Source of the DNA: Chaenocephalus aceratus
Lineage: Eukaryota > Chordata > Actinopteri > Perciformes > Channichthyidae
DNA length: 64,000 nt
Direction: 5' to 3'
Assembly: GCA_023974075.1 (NCBI GenBank)
Contig: CM043791.1
Location: 6,701,912 to 6,765,911, forward strand
Within the stretch, counting starts at the first letter, position 1; each line of letters starts with the position of its first letter. The notes below the pieces were generated by a model. It made no database searches, had not been told where the DNA came from, and was given only the letters and a program-made list of their open reading frames with translations. Positions 11,819-24,918 of this stretch are shown one piece after another. The position numbers were made by a program, and so were the translations under genes.

Positions 11819-12838
11819 ATGCCACAGATGTCGCAAGTTTTGAGGGAGCGTGCAATTGGCATGCTGACAGCAGGAATGTCCACCAGAGCTGTTGCCCGTG
11901 AATTGAATGTTCATTTCTCTACCATAAGCCGTCTCCAAAGGCTTTTCAGAGAATTTGGCAGTACATCCAACCGGCCTCACAACCGCAGACCACGTGTAAC
12001 CACACAGCCAGGACCTCCACATCCAGCATGTTCACCTCCAAACCTCCAAGATTGTTTGAGACCAGCCACTTGGACAGCTGCTGCAACAATCGGTTTGCAT
12101 AACCAAATAATTTCTGAACAAACTGTCAGAAACCGTTTCAGGGAAGCTCATCTGCATGCTCGTCGTCCTCATCGGGGGCTCGACCTGACTCCGGTTCGTC
12201 GTCGTAACCGACTTGAGTGGGCAAATGCTCACATTCGATGGCGTCTGGCACGTTGGAGAGGTGTTCTCTTCACGGATGAATCCCGGTTTTCACTGTTCAG
12301 GGCAGATGGCAGACAGCGTGTGTGGCGTCGTGTGGGTGAGCGGTTTTCTGATGTCAATATTGTGAATCGAGTGGCCCGTGGTGGTGGTGGGGTTATGGTA
12401 TGGGCAGGAGTATGTTATGGACGACGAACACAGGTGCATTTTATTGATGGCATTGTGAATGCACAGAGATATCGTGACGAGATCCTGAGGCCCATTGTTG
12501 TGACATTCATCCACGACCATCACCTCATGTTGCAGCATGATAATGCACGGCCCCATGTTGCAAGGATCTGTACACAATTCCTGGAGGCTGAAAACATCCC
12601 AGTTATTGCATGGCCAGCATACTCACCGGACATGTCACCCATTGAGCATGTTTGGGATGCTCTGGATCGGCGTATACGACAGCGTGTTCCAGTTCCTGCC
12701 AATATCCAGGAACTTCGCACAGCCATTGAAGAGGAGTGGACCAACATTCTACAGGCCACAATCAACAACCTGATCAACTCTATGCGAAGGAGATGTGTTG
12801 CACTGCATGAGGCAAATGGTGGTCACACCAGATACTGA
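11819..12838 (+). CDS. Tc1-like transposase, 339 aa, intact
   Basis: DDE transposase that would bind the element's own inverted repeats and catalyse cut-and-paste transposition into TA sites. The first about 110 residues form the paired-type helix-turn-helix region ([16 protein letters not shown], then a GRPR-like RPHNRRPR hook before the second HTH). The catalytic domain shows Asp in [11 protein letters not shown], Asp in [11 protein letters not shown] and Glu in [14 protein letters not shown], with spacing consistent with DD34E. The 339-aa length matches the family (about 340 aa). The start chosen is the first ATG after the left TIR and no frame break is seen. The gene is single-exon, as expected. 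Whether it is expressed cannot be judged from sequence. Confidence 0.93.
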   Translation: MPQMSQVLRERAIGMLTAGMSTRAVARELNVHFSTISRLQRLFREFGSTSNRPHNRRPRVTTQPGPPHPACSPPNLQDCLRPATWTAAATIGLHNQIISEQTVRNRFREAHLHARRPHRGLDLTPVRRRNRLEWANAHIRWRLARWRGVLFTDESRFSLFRADGRQRVWRRVGERFSDVNIVNRVARGGGGVMVWAGVCYGRRTQVHFIDGIVNAQRYRDEILRPIVVTFIHDHHLMLQHDNARPHVARICTQFLEAENIPVIAWPAYSPDMSPIEHVWDALDRRIRQRVPVPANIQELRTAIEEEWTNILQATINNLINSMRRRCVALHEANGGHTRY

Positions 12839-12863
12839 CTGGTTTTCAGACCCCCCCATTAAA

Positions 12864-13150
12864 GCAAAACTGCACATTTCAGAGTGGCCTTTTATTGTGG
12901 CCAGCCTAAGGCACACCTGTGCAATAATCTTGCTGTCGAATCAGCATCTTGATATGCCACACCTGTGAGGTGGGATGGATTATCTCGGCAAAGGAGAAGT
13001 GCTCATTATCACAGATTGTTACAGATTTGTGAACAATATTTGAGAGAAATGGTTATTTTGTGTATATAGAAAATGGTTTAGATCTTTGAGTTCATCTCAT
13101 GAAAAATGGGAGCAAAAACAAAAGTGTTGCATTTATATTTTTGTTCAGTG
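12864..13150. repeat. Right terminal inverted repeat of the Tc1 element
   Basis: Inverted counterpart of 11535-11806, ending TTTTTGTTCAGTG before the TA duplication. Confidence 0.85.
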
Positions 13151-13352
13151 TAATAATGTACTATTAAAGAACAGAATGAGAGGGGTAAATCCAGAATAAA
13201 AATAAAGAAGCAAAGAGATTGTAGAGCAGTGAGAAGGAAAAAAGCTTGGTGTATCAATGAATTTACATTGACAGTATTTTTCGTTGAAAAAAATTCGCCC
13301 CCTCGGATTTTTCAACAGCCCCCTCAGACATTTCATCCTGGAGCCGGGCCTG

Positions 13353-14609
<1,257 letters not shown>

Positions 14610-15429
14610 TAACGAAAGTGACCTCAAATGCATGCCTTTAAACTAATACAAAAAGCAATTTACAAGGGGAAAGTGATTTTGCAAGATTGAGCTCTAAATC
14701 CCTTTTTTTGGAGCTTTGAACTCAGTTGTTCAACTACAAATGGTTAAATGTATTTTAAGCCCATGTAAACACGAAAGATGGTGTTTGCAGAACTGTTTTA
14801 CTGTAAATCACACCAGACCAAATAGTATATTTCCTTTATGATTCAAGTTCACTGTTTCTATACGTTATCTATAGTTGGCTCAGAGAGTACACTGTGTTTC
14901 GTTCAGCTCACAAAAGAACACAGTGTACTACTTGGCAGCATGCTAACCTATTGCTTGTTGACTGGAAATGTGAACACTAAAACATGACCATTCAGTGTAA
15001 TATGGGTTTTTATACTGAAATAATACACGTTTATGTTTTGACTGACACATTTGTATTGACTTATTGTTGTCATCAGTCCAATTCGATCTACTTATCACTT
15101 CATCTGTTGTTGCTCAACTGGCCAAATAGAAATACATAGATATTGAATATATCTTTCTAAAATAAAAATATAGCATTAAAATACTGCTGGCATTACAATC
15201 CCCATTTTAAATGAATCGGTGTACTGCCTCTTTTGTTTTGAGAGCGTGCCTGCCTGTTTTATAAGTGTCACCATTCAGGCTTTTGTGATGAGTGGACATG
15301 TTTTTTAGCCACCAAGTGACTACGCCAGTATGTTTAGGTTATACAATAGGAAACAATACAAAGGATTTTTTCTTAATGTAATGTGATGTAAAATGTAAAG
15401 CCAAGTAGTAAACAATCTGGGTTCATCCG

Positions 15430-15790
15430 GGCAGGTCAGTATGGGGGAGCTGTTTTGACATACGTAAGCCAGTCAAGTATGTTGTTACTTCGGCATCATT
15501 TTGAAACGTGTATTACAATTTAATCACGGTAAAATATGTTCATTTTGTTGTAGTTGCCAGCGATTCTCTCACTAGTTTAGCATACTCAGCCCGGTTGTTG
15601 GCCCGGAAAGAACCTCGATATTGGAGAGCCAGAACAACTGTGAAAAAGTACCCGCTAGCCGGAACTACGCTTAGTGGAAACGCAACCAAAAACGGCACGC
15701 TTAAAGCTTCATTTTACCACAGTTTACCACAGAGCCTCAGTTTCGCCGCTGCGAGGCTCTGGCGCTCGCAGTTCACACACGTGCTCCACT
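15430..15790 (-). repeat. Dispersed repeat shared with 34890-35094
   Basis: The block gcgattctctcactagtttagcatactcagc (about 15561-15592) is, with a few mismatches, the inverse of a block at about 35051-35083. Flanking gctagcc and ccggaactacgc motifs also correspond. Probably a non-autonomous DNA transposon; ends and duplication were not resolved. Confidence 0.4.
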
Positions 15791-16106
15791 AGCACCCCCC
15801 CTGTCAAGGCTCGCCGGCAGTACACTTTCTGTCACAGGAACACGCTTTGCTGGCGGCGAAAATAATCCCACCAGACTCCTTTGCCCCTCCAACAGAGGGA
15901 TGTCCTTGTCATTTTTCCTTTTCGGCATTTCAAGCGATAAAAACTCTCGATCTTCTCTCGAATTATTAATTGTTTTAGACTCCCTCGGCTCGGGTTCAGG
16001 GTGTTCCGAGCTGAATAAGGGCGTCAAATGACGGCAAGACGCCCCCTGGCGGAAACGCTGCCTCCCATCTTTAGAGCAATCTGACTAATCCAACATTAGC
16101 GTTAAG

Positions 16107-16552
16107 TAGGGGTGTAACGGTTCGCAAACATTTCGGTTCGGTACGTACCTCGGTTTTTAGGTCACGGTTCGGTATGTTTTTGGTACAGCAGAAAAAATGA
16201 TCACAAAATATAAAATATATATATTTGTTTTATTATTATTAAACTGTGGATAATGTATTCACTCAAATAAATACAAAATATAATAAAATAAACATTAAGG
16301 GGCAGCATTTTGATTAACTGAAATAATCTATACTTGAACTGTACTGTACTAGTACCTAAGCAGCCAGTTTGACATTATGACTTGCTTGTCATTGTTTTTT
16401 CATGTGTTTTTTAAAGAAAAATGAACTTGTCCGTTTGCTTGCCGAAAAGGCAGATCTGCTGGCACTAACAATGTCTCCTGCTGTGGAGAACACCCTCTCG
16501 CTAGGGACAGAGGTAGCAGATACAGCCAGGTAGTGCTTTGCTAACATGGCAA
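16107..16552 (-). mobile_element. hAT fragment in stk35 intron 1 (antisense)
   Basis: It starts TAGGGGTGTAACGGTTCG, the same terminus as the complete hAT at 5125-8081. The other end is lost at about 16552. It carries the C-terminal transposase exon on the minus strand at 16389-16550. Orientation is opposite to stk35. Confidence 0.75.
16389..16550 (-). pseudogene. hAT transposase C-terminal dimerisation domain (fragment)
   Basis: A minus-strand frame of 53 residues ends in a TGA (16389-16391 on the plus-strand coordinates). It contains ATSVPSERVFSTAGDIVSAS, a textbook hATC dimerisation motif (SERxFSxAG), followed by a Lys-rich tail KKHMKKQ. A stop lies two codons upstream of its start, so only the last exon piece survives. 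In the family this region mediates transposase dimerisation. Here it is a relic inside the stk35 intron, with no sign of splicing to host exons. Confidence 0.85.
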
Positions 16553-17271
16553 CTTAAAGAGCCTGTGACAGCCTCCCAACAACTGTTGTGCAATGAAATA
16601 TTGGGCTACTAGTAATCTCGAACCGCCAGTTTAAAAAAGAAGGTGCGATACCGTTCCGATAAATATCAATAATTTCGAACATCGCGGGGAAATTCCTTCG
16701 ACTCATTTTGAAGTTTTGGGGGAAGCCGGAAGTGACGTCAAGGCGGGAACGCTCCACTGTGTGGCGAGAGAGCCAGACACGGACAAAGTGTGTTGTCATG
16801 CGTAGAAATGGTGAATTACTGAGATTAGGCACGTTAATAACGTTTTAATGAAGTTGACTACAGTATATTCATATTTGTCAGTGCTTTCATGTCAATTCGG
16901 CGACATAAACATAAATGATCGTGGTGAAGATGATGATTACATTAGGATTACAAATCGGTAGTGAGAGCTGCTGAATTTCCTCCCGTCAGATGTGATATAA
17001 AAACACATTTTTGTAGTTGTAAACTCAAGTGGATGAAACTACATTTATTAGCGCTTTCATGTCAATTCGGCAAACATATGATACATTAAATGATCGTGAG
17101 GCTGATGATTAAAAATCGTTTGTTTGAGCCGGTCTGCATTTCCTGATAAGTGAAAAGGTAGTGAAAGTAGAACTGTATTTGTGCATACTAGATTTGTGTT
17201 TTGAATGAGTGTTATACACTGGTTCTGGCATGGATTACCACTAGTTTAAGGGTTAATAAAAGATGAAATGA

Positions 17272-18084
<813 letters not shown>

Positions 18085-18151
18085 CAGCATTTCCAAAACC
18101 ACTCCTTCTTTTACCCATACCAAACAAAGAAGGGACCCCCTTCCTTCCCAG
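18085..18151 (+). promoter_or_regulatory. stk35 3' UTR segment ending in a consensus splice donor
   Basis: 67 nt after the stop the sequence reads CTTCCCAG then GTAAGC, an excellent 5' splice site. The same donor is kept in the partial duplicate (47822). If used, the final exon junction would lie more than 55 nt beyond the stop, a configuration linked to nonsense-mediated decay in vertebrates. Use of the donor is inferred, not shown. Confidence 0.5.
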
Positions 18152-19746
18152 GTAAGCTTGACTTCCCTGATAACTTATTTATCAATGCTAGCTTAAGGTT
18201 AGTTGTGTGCAACTAAAAACTGCAGGTCTTGGCTCAAGACAAATGAATGGAGAAGGAAACATAACTGTCTATTGAGCTATTGTTAAATAAATGATAGTCA
18301 AGTTTTAAGACTGTGTGATTGGTCTACCTAATAATAACTTAAACTATACAGATGTCTCAATTTAAGTCGATGGAAAAAAACTATTTTTTGGCATCAAGTG
18401 ACACAGCAGTAGTAGTACCACGGTTTGGCCACTACAACCATTTGATTCAACGTCCGGCACACTTCCTAATGGCTTGGCCCCAGCTTGTCCATTCTTGTAA
18501 TACCACTTATTCCTCTAGAGGTGAAAGTGAGGCACTGTACTGCCAGGAAGAAGAAGTATAGCAGCCCCAACTCCAGCGCATTTAAGGTATTGTCAATATT
18601 AATGGCAGTAGAGCGTGCTGCGCCTGCGAGACGGACAAAGCCTCCATTAGAAGTTAGCATTTAGCACGTCTTTTGCCAGCTCTGTGGCAATAGTCCAGGG
18701 AGACTTCATGTTTTTTCTCAAACTCAAACACGGTCATTCCCTCAACTCTGCCATCCCGGTCCCGACAAACTATCAAAGCCCCCAGTGGCACAGTAAACAC
18801 ACAGATGGCTAACGCAGAAATCTATAGACGGCTACACATACCATTTTTTAAATAGCAAATGGCATATTTAAAGGATATTTGTTACAATTTACACAACTTA
18901 TTTCAATCATCTTCCTATGTTCTGTGTGTTTTCATACTGATTGTAATGAACAGAAAACTTAAAATTAGATCCAAGTGTTAACAAACTAGAACTATCTTTT
19001 ATCCAACTACCATATAATAACGTGTTGGCCTGTTTTCTTCACTTCAAATATAGTTCCTAAGCTTGACTGCTGCTCCTGAGTTCTGACAAAGTGTCCCACG
19101 TCACTGTCGAGGACAGAGGATTAGGTATCTACTGCACAGTGCACAGACCAGATCTACTGATGAGGTTAACAAGATGGCTGACGCTACTAGGGTTGTTGTA
19201 GGGAGCTTAAAGGAACGTGTAGATGCATTTGAAAGGTGAAGAAGTGCGATCTAAGGGCACAGATCTCAGATTTGCACGTGTTACACCCATGGCCCGAGGG
19301 CAAACAGACTGGCTTTAAATAAAACACAGTCAGGCTGTGTGTGTGTGGGTTTGTGTATTTGAGAAACATTGTGAGAGTTAAGATAAAAACAATTAGTTAT
19401 TTGGAAGCATAAAGGTTTTTCTGGTTCACATCTGAGAATGATGTGCATGAAAAGACTGGACATGCTTCAATTAAAATACCAATTGTTACACAAGGTATTA
19501 TTCATTCATATTGCTGTGGATTGTAAAAGATTGCAACTTCTCCTTTGCACTGCTTCTGTTTTTTCCAGAGTATAGGAATTAGAGAAACACATCTCTGTTT
19601 GCCTGACATTTACTCAACAAGGGCTGAAATGGCCTTCCAAAAAGCAGTGATAAAGCTGTTTTTAACAGATCTTACCTAGCCTACTCTTAAATGACTTATA
19701 TACTTTGGGTATTATAAGTATATTTATTACATTATTATTATCTGTC
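18152..19746. other. Gene-poor stretch downstream of stk35
   Basis: No gene, RNA gene or resolved transposon. It may be intronic to the stk35 transcript if the donor at 18151/18152 is used. Confidence 0.4.
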
Positions 19747-19750
19747 TTAA

Positions 19751-20173
19751 AGAGGCCCCATTATGCTAATTGGGGGTTTCCCTCTCCTGTAGTGTGGTCT
19801 ATAGGTTTTTGTGCATGTAAATGGTCTGCAAAGGATAACATCCCTGTGTTCCCTCCAGAGGGAGTTTCTCTCCCACACACTCCCCCTCCTTGCTTGAAAC
19901 GCCTCCATTGGACTCCTTTGTTTACTTCTGTCAAAATAGGACATCACTATGTAACACTTACCCCCTATTGGCTAGCGTTCCAACATATTGTACGTGAGGG
20001 GTGGGACATCTCTAAGCGGTTGACCAATCACAACAGAGCTGGCCAGCTAACCAATCAGAGCAGACGTGCTGCGGCACAGGCAGTATGAGAAAAATAAAGA
20101 GCTTTTTGAGACATATCACAGTAGAGACACTAAATACTAATATGAAGCAAAACAAAAAAAGCATAGGGCCCCT
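19751..20173. mobile_element. TTAA-flanked MITE (423 bp)
   Basis: Flanked by TTAA (19747-19750 and 20174-20177). The ends AGAGGCCCCATTATGCT and the inverse of AGGGGCCCTATGCTTT form an imperfect TIR. The interior has the ccaatcacaacag and ccaatcagagcag blocks common in fish MITEs. No coding capacity. Confidence 0.7.
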
Positions 20174-20177
20174 TTAA

Positions 20178-23100
20178 TCACATTATTGCTTTATTTGTGT
20201 TGTGCTTTCGAACAGAGCCTTTATAAAGGATTGTTGATTTACCTGAGTAACCTGAGTTCCGGAAGTATTTTTCCTCCGAAGATTAATTGGAACATACTAA
20301 CGTTATAGTTGTATGGGTAGTAATACATGTGTCTGTTCTTAGAGAACCACATTGTCAATCTCTGACTTCTGCCACTGACTGAAGAACGTCATACTGTATA
20401 TTCAGGGCTGGGCGATATGGCAAAACAAAACTATACAGGTCATTTCATATCACTTTCTATTATTGATTTATTGCTCTTTAATGACTTGAACCTTCGGTCT
20501 GTTTTTTTGTCGACATGTGACAATTAGCTTTCCAATCCTCTCATTCTCTGTTAACCCCCCATCCTGTGACGGGACAGCCCTGGCTGTTGCATGCTAGGCC
20601 TCTCCTCTGATTGGCCCCACTCCCCCCGCTGCACCATGAGATGGCATGTTACGCAACAGGCCCAAGCGACTCCAACTGGAACTGTCATCTGGTGGAGAGA
20701 GGGATTAGTGGCTGTAAAGCAGAGAGGAGGTGGGGTGGAAGTAGTGTATTTATGTCAGGAGCTGGTTAACTGAGGGGACGGCTAACGAAAGCACAGTGAC
20801 GATACTGACGGCACTGATGGGATTAAACTGTCCTAATCTCTGAGAGAACGACATGTACGGCGCACATTGTTTGATTAGTCCGTGTGGAGATGGATAGCAT
20901 TATCATTATATAACATCACCATTAACCTATTCACTTATCCACTAAACTGACTGCTTTACTGGCCTATTCCCCCACAGTGCACACTCCTATTTTATGCAAG
21001 AATATATATAAATAGCATTTGGAAGTGTGTGCAGAAAATACTAAATATGTCATGAGTTTGAGGATTGGAGATCTCTTTAAGATGTAACCATATGTGGATA
21101 TGTTTCATTGTTGTGTGACAGCCCCCTGCCCATCAATCTCTGTCCATACCCCCTCCTTCATCTCCTCCTCTGCTACACAATGACAGCGCTGTGTCAGGGC
21201 TTCTGGATGCTCGGTCTGGAACATGTTGTCCTCTTGCTGCCTTCAAGCTGTGGGCCGACTCTAAAGTGGGCCAGCGCTCTGTAAACCCAGGCCCCATGTG
21301 TGTGTGCACACCTCACTTTGGGAATTTTGATTTTATTGACAGCATAAGCAGGATTTTTACAAGTTGAGGCATTTTCAGGGTGTTGTCCTTGCACTGCACG
21401 CATGACTGCCTCCAGAGACTTTAATAAAGATACTCTTAGCATGTGTCTTCAATCTTATCTGAATATTATATATATATATATATATAATATAAGCATAGGG
21501 TTACATTTCAAGCAAAGGCAGTAGGGTCCAAGAGAATGCTGATGTTCCGCTAAAGGAAATTAAGTTGTTTGTACAGAACACTGTCTGTGTTGGCTCAGTC
21601 AGTGGGGGGTATGAGGGAGGGGTTGGGAAATGCCAGAGAGAGGCCACCTTTTATGGGACTTTTGGAATGGGTTTGATGAGGGCATTGGCTTTCTTACACA
21701 ACATGGTTGTAAAAGTAAGCATTCAGTGGGTGAGAAAGTTTAAAGAGGCAAACACATTCATGATAGCTAGCACGTTTTATTCAGCAGGATAATCTCCACA
21801 TATTAGCACCACTTGGTGATTTTTTAAGCATAGATGCAATCAGCAGAAGTAAAAAGCTAACGCTAGGCTACAAAGGAGCTACATAACGGTCGAATAGCTG
21901 CGCAGCACCATTGCTTAGCTGTAGGCGGTCTGATGACATTTTGGTCACTTTAAGGCACTTTGAAGCTACGGACATTGATGACCGGGGTATTTACTGACGT
22001 TCATGTTTTAGAACAAATACGTTAAAGCTCTTCAGCTTATTTCAGGCTTCTAACCGCAAACACTTTGGAAAAAACTTTGACTTAGAGAAAAGGTTATGTC
22101 TGGGTTTTAGTACTAATTTCTTCACCATTCCATACGGTCCAGAATCACTGTCCTCCCACAGTGCTCTGGAACAACACAGAGCCACATCTCTTCCACTCCG
22201 CTGCCCCCATTCATAGTGGCTTTGGTGGGTCTAATAGGCTGTAAGCTCTTAACACCATGTTAATCCCCTTGCAGTCTGCGTACCATCTATTGAAGCCGCG
22301 CCCCTCATGCAGGTGCTGTACGCGTTCATATTTTGGATTCTCGTCAGTCCACTGCTGTGTTGACAGTTCCTTTTGTTTGAATGGTTCTACCAAAGCTGAC
22401 AGGGTGCATTAATAATAGATGGGTAAAGATGTGGTCTGCATCTGTTGCAGGAAGCCGAGATTAGTCTCCTCCCTCTGATATTACTTTGGGTTTTATGAAT
22501 TTGCTCTGTCACTGTTATCGACTGATTAACCAAAGGACAAATGTTGGAACAACAAACCATTAACTTCTTGTTTACAGTTTGAGTTATTGTTTTTGAAACT
22601 GTACAGATTTGATCATTGTGTTGCACTTTGTCTGCTTTTAATCTAAAAGCAATTGTAGGCACACACTTAAACTTACGTAAGGAACCGTTTTCGGTGCATG
22701 ACATTAAGGATTTTGGGAGCTAATTTACAGATGGCCCTGAGACCAATAGAGATTGCCCTGAAAAATGCGCATGGACGAAATGACGCACAAAGGGTTTGGG
22801 GGGCCTCCCCCTAGAACATTTAGATTTGTGCAGGTCTTAGGTCTGGTGCGTTCTCTAGACTGAATTATAAGATGAACCACCACAATATTATATTGTACAA
22901 TTTCAATTTTATTCTTCATTTCACTTGTTTGTTTGTTCTTGTTTGTGTTTGCTCGCTTGCATGCCCTGCTGCATAGCTATAAGAAATACTTAAGTTGTTG
23001 GTCAAAACACTTTCCATCTGATGAAGGCAGATCAGAGCATCCCTAGTTCCTTCAATGTACCATTTTTTTAACCACATGCCCTTCATCCGTTACTGACTTT

Positions 23101-24918
23101 CCAGATAATAGTGGCTTGCTTTCTGTTTAATACCAGCTTGTACTTTTAAAAAAGCTGTAAAGCAGTAAACAAATAGTTGTTCCGCCTTCAACACACCTCC
23201 ATCTTTGCTGATGTAGGCGAGCTGCTCACAGTCTGTGTACTTTGCAGTCAGTGTTGAGTCCCGTGGAGGCGTGTTCAGAGGTCAGAAAGTTCACACACAG
23301 GTATATATTCTCCTCACAGCTGTTCTCAGGAAAACAAAACGGCGTGAGTTGAAGCCACGCCCAGTGAGTATTGACAGACCCATCAGGGCATCATGAACTC
23401 TTCGGAATGTCTTTCAAAACTTGTCTTAGAGAACAGATATCAGTCTGATGTGATGGTAGAGGAAGGAAAACAGGGTTGAGGGTTGATCCATTTGCGTTTG
23501 AAAAAGAGATGGACAAAGGAGATTAAATCCCTATCCAGTGGCCTCTGTCAACCCCTGGAGCAGAAAAACAGATCGATAGCACGACAGGCTTTTAGCATGA
23601 CACGATACTTTATGACCTGACAGCACCGCAGAGACATATGAAAGGAACATATGCTGTCGGGTGAACCCTGGGACGCGTTGCAAAGCCGAGTGCTGTTTTC
23701 ATTCTCAATATTTGAATTATTTTCTATACTTTTTATCCAATATACCCATATTCTACATTATCTTCCCCAGTATTCTACTTTGAAAAGTGCTCATCCTCAG
23801 CGGTGACATAAGCACTTTCCATGCCTCCATTCTGCACGTCATCCCCGGCTAAGCTGACCCACTTGTGTTTATACCATGTGCTGTGAGCTTTTGTATCACA
23901 AGAGGACAGACAACACACTGCTGCACGGTGGCCGCCGGGCTATTATTAGAGCACAGCGCTGAACTAACCCTAGATGCATATACAGGAAGTAATACCAACA
24001 CATACATTATTAATCCCACTAGGGGACCTCTGGCACTATACAGTACAGTGCAAGCACATTCAAACCTATACATGTGGGAACTATACACATCAGACCTATT
24101 GTATGTATTTTAAAGAGAGGTTTCAAAGCAAAGGGGGTTGCCATTTTCATGCAAGTACAACTAAGTCGAACCAGTGACCCTCCAATTCACAAGCAAAGTC
24201 TCCCTGGCCTGAGCTACTGTCACCCCCAACACACCCAGTTGTCAGCTGGAGGTGTCCTTTGGATGCAGGCAGAGAGAACTCCATTATCAACCAGTGTGGC
24301 TTTATTGAGGCATAAAGCATAACTATATACATGTTGTATACAAAAAACTTTGTGTACATTTTCTCTTACAATTAGGTCTGTTGGACCTGGTTGTTAATTT
24401 GTTTATAATGAGATCGAATACATAATCTCAATAGTTACTCGACGCTCAGGACCACTGCTGAGGAGGATGCCGGCTCTGACTAGGGACTATATGCAATCAT
24501 ATCAATCCGCAGAAAGAAGTCCAGTCAATTTAACGTCAGCAATGGCCAAAAAAAGCGAATTAGATTGACTTTATCAAAAACAACAAGGAATACTTTTAAT
24601 ATTTATTTTTATGTTTGTGCAGAGTACACATCTCTGTATTCATGATTGCTAAACTGAAAATGGTGCAATAGAAGGAAAGGACAGGAAGCAAGGATTGAGT
24701 GAGGAAATGTTAATAATAAGAGAGTTGGCATGTACCCATAGATTAATTTCAAACATCTAATTTCAGGAAATAAACAAATGATGGTGAGATGAATAGTGTA
24801 ATAAAATAGCCAAGGCCCTTTTTATAAAATGTTTTCAAAACCTAGTAGACGGATGGAATTGAAGCCTAACTTGTACTTTTCTTGCTCCATGCTGACTCTT
24901 TTAACGTTGTGTCTGCAG
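20178..24918. other. Gene-poor stretch with small repeats
   Basis: No supported gene. A hAT-like end CAGGGCTGGGCGATATGGC begins near 20404 without a found partner. An (AT)n run lies at about 21467-21487. A short G/C palindrome ggggggcctccccc is near 22798. Remaining short open frames have no domains. Confidence 0.4.

Larger units (their letters stand above)
11535..13150 (+). mobile_element. Tc1-like transposon, apparently complete
   Basis: A 1616-bp element flanked by TA target duplications (11533-11534 and 13151-13152), starting CACTGAACAAAAATATAAA and ending in its inverse. The terminal inverted repeats are long: 11535-11806 pairs with 12864-13150, with a few mismatches and small indels. 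The inner block ccacctcacaggtgtggca is conserved in both arms. One uninterrupted 339-aa transposase frame lies between the repeats. Intact termini, TSD and frame indicate a young, possibly autonomous copy. Confidence 0.93.
10337..13352. mobile_element. hAT-like repeat (CAG..GGCCCGGC ends) hosting a Tc1 element
   Basis: The left end CAGCGGGCCCGGCGCCACGA, with runs of gcccccc and ggggggca, and the right end (inverse of CAGGCCCGGCTCCAGG), with matching gccccctc runs, suggest one older non-autonomous element. No clean 8-bp duplication is visible, so the borders are tentative. The Tc1 transposon at 11535-13150 lies in its right part and a LINE 3' tail lies at about 10911-11010. Confidence 0.4.
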
